Under the pieces are notes generated by a model. The model ran no database searches. It was not told where the DNA came from and was given only the letters and a program-made list of their open reading frames with translations. Positions 32,968-33,093 of a stretch of DNA of 33,093 nucleotides are shown here, one piece after another; within the stretch, counting starts at the first letter, position 1; the number at the start of each line of letters is the position of its first letter. Origin of the DNA: MGIIa-K1 sp964577145 (GTDB taxonomy: Archaea > Thermoplasmatota > Poseidoniia > Poseidoniales > Poseidoniaceae); NCBI GenBank assembly GCA_964577145.1, contig CAZNXM010000020.1, positions 1 through 33,093 on the forward strand, given 5' to 3'. The translations under genes and the position numbers were made by a program.

Positions 32968-33093
32968 ATGAGCAGACCGTCCCTTTTGCTGAGCATCATT
33001 CTATTGTTGTTAGTCCCTATGAGCGGGTGTATCGATCAGAATAGTGATACAATTGTGACAATTGATTCTGATGATGATGGAGATTGTGTGTAT
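32968..33093 (+). CDS. Lipoprotein, N-terminal part (runs off window)
   Basis: A frame opens at ATG 32968 and is still open at the window edge (42 codons). It begins with a signal peptide ending in a lipobox (MSRPSLLLSIILLLLVPMSGC), so the mature protein should start at Cys21, lipid-anchored on the outside. The next residues are Asn/Asp-rich and end DSDDDGDCVY, which resembles the start of calcium-binding thrombospondin type 3-like or EF-hand-like repeats. It is preceded by 150 non-coding bases containing two palindromes. Function is unknown because most of the gene is missing. Confidence 0.65.
   Translation, partial: MSRPSLLLSIILLLLVPMSGCIDQNSDTIVTIDSDDDGDCVY

Noticed and set aside
1..33093. 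tRNA, rRNA, CRISPR arrays, insertion sequences
   Set aside because: No cloverleaf-like T-arm motif in the gaps, no regularly spaced repeats, no transposase-like gene and no terminal repeats flanking a gene were found by eye.

Overview
The window looks like a chromosome segment from a planktonic Marine Group II-like euryarchaeon (Poseidoniales or a close relative). I infer this from gene content, not from a marker tree. Archaeal genes (a group II chaperonin, a two-AAA Cdc48/VAT ATPase, an ATCase regulatory subunit, an Ncs6/TtuA thiolase, a COG3199-type NAD kinase) sit beside bacterial-type ones (a Gram-positive-like DnaK, a ThrRS with bacterial editing domain). Base composition is moderate. 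Several genes have GGAGG or GAGGTGA ribosome-binding sites; others have TATA-like boxes about 25 bases before the start, which suggests leaderless transcripts. Coding density is very high: no gene-free stretch exceeds 300 bases, and four convergent pairs overlap or abut.

Layout. 1-671: a gene-poor end with palindromes, one small unknown gene and a convergent spacer. 672-4962: a protein-folding locus, with dnaK and an Hsp20/CS-like acidic protein on the minus strand, divergent from a chaperonin subunit on the plus strand. 4959-8841: a threonine 3-dehydrogenase-like MDR enzyme, pyrG (CTP synthase) and a convergent NAD kinase. 8905-13770: a small charged protein, thrS and a nine-helix membrane protein with a helical cytoplasmic half. 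13754-15183 (minus): pyrB-pyrI. 15284-19553: a secreted, C-terminally anchored 832-residue protein and a membrane/coiled-coil protein. 19550-20506 (minus): an Ncs6/TtuA-like tRNA thiolase. 20714-24411: a small Roadblock/LC7-like protein, a 1046-residue protein with a second Roadblock-like domain and a long coiled coil, and a two-helix membrane peptide. 24412-31077 (minus): Cdc48, a PRC-barrel protein, then a tight three-gene operon (DUF4350-like, DUF58, eight-helix membrane protein) in which each start carries GAGGTGA. 31189-32817: an aldehyde dehydrogenase. 32968-end: the first part of a lipoprotein gene.

Metabolically, PyrB/PyrI and PyrG are the entry and CTP-forming steps of pyrimidine synthesis, though they are not in one operon. 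The least explained material is the Roadblock/coiled-coil pair, the anonymous membrane proteins, and a recurring class of short G/C-run stem-loops. These stem-loops occupy most of the few intergenic gaps and often lie a few bases before, or over, a start codon.
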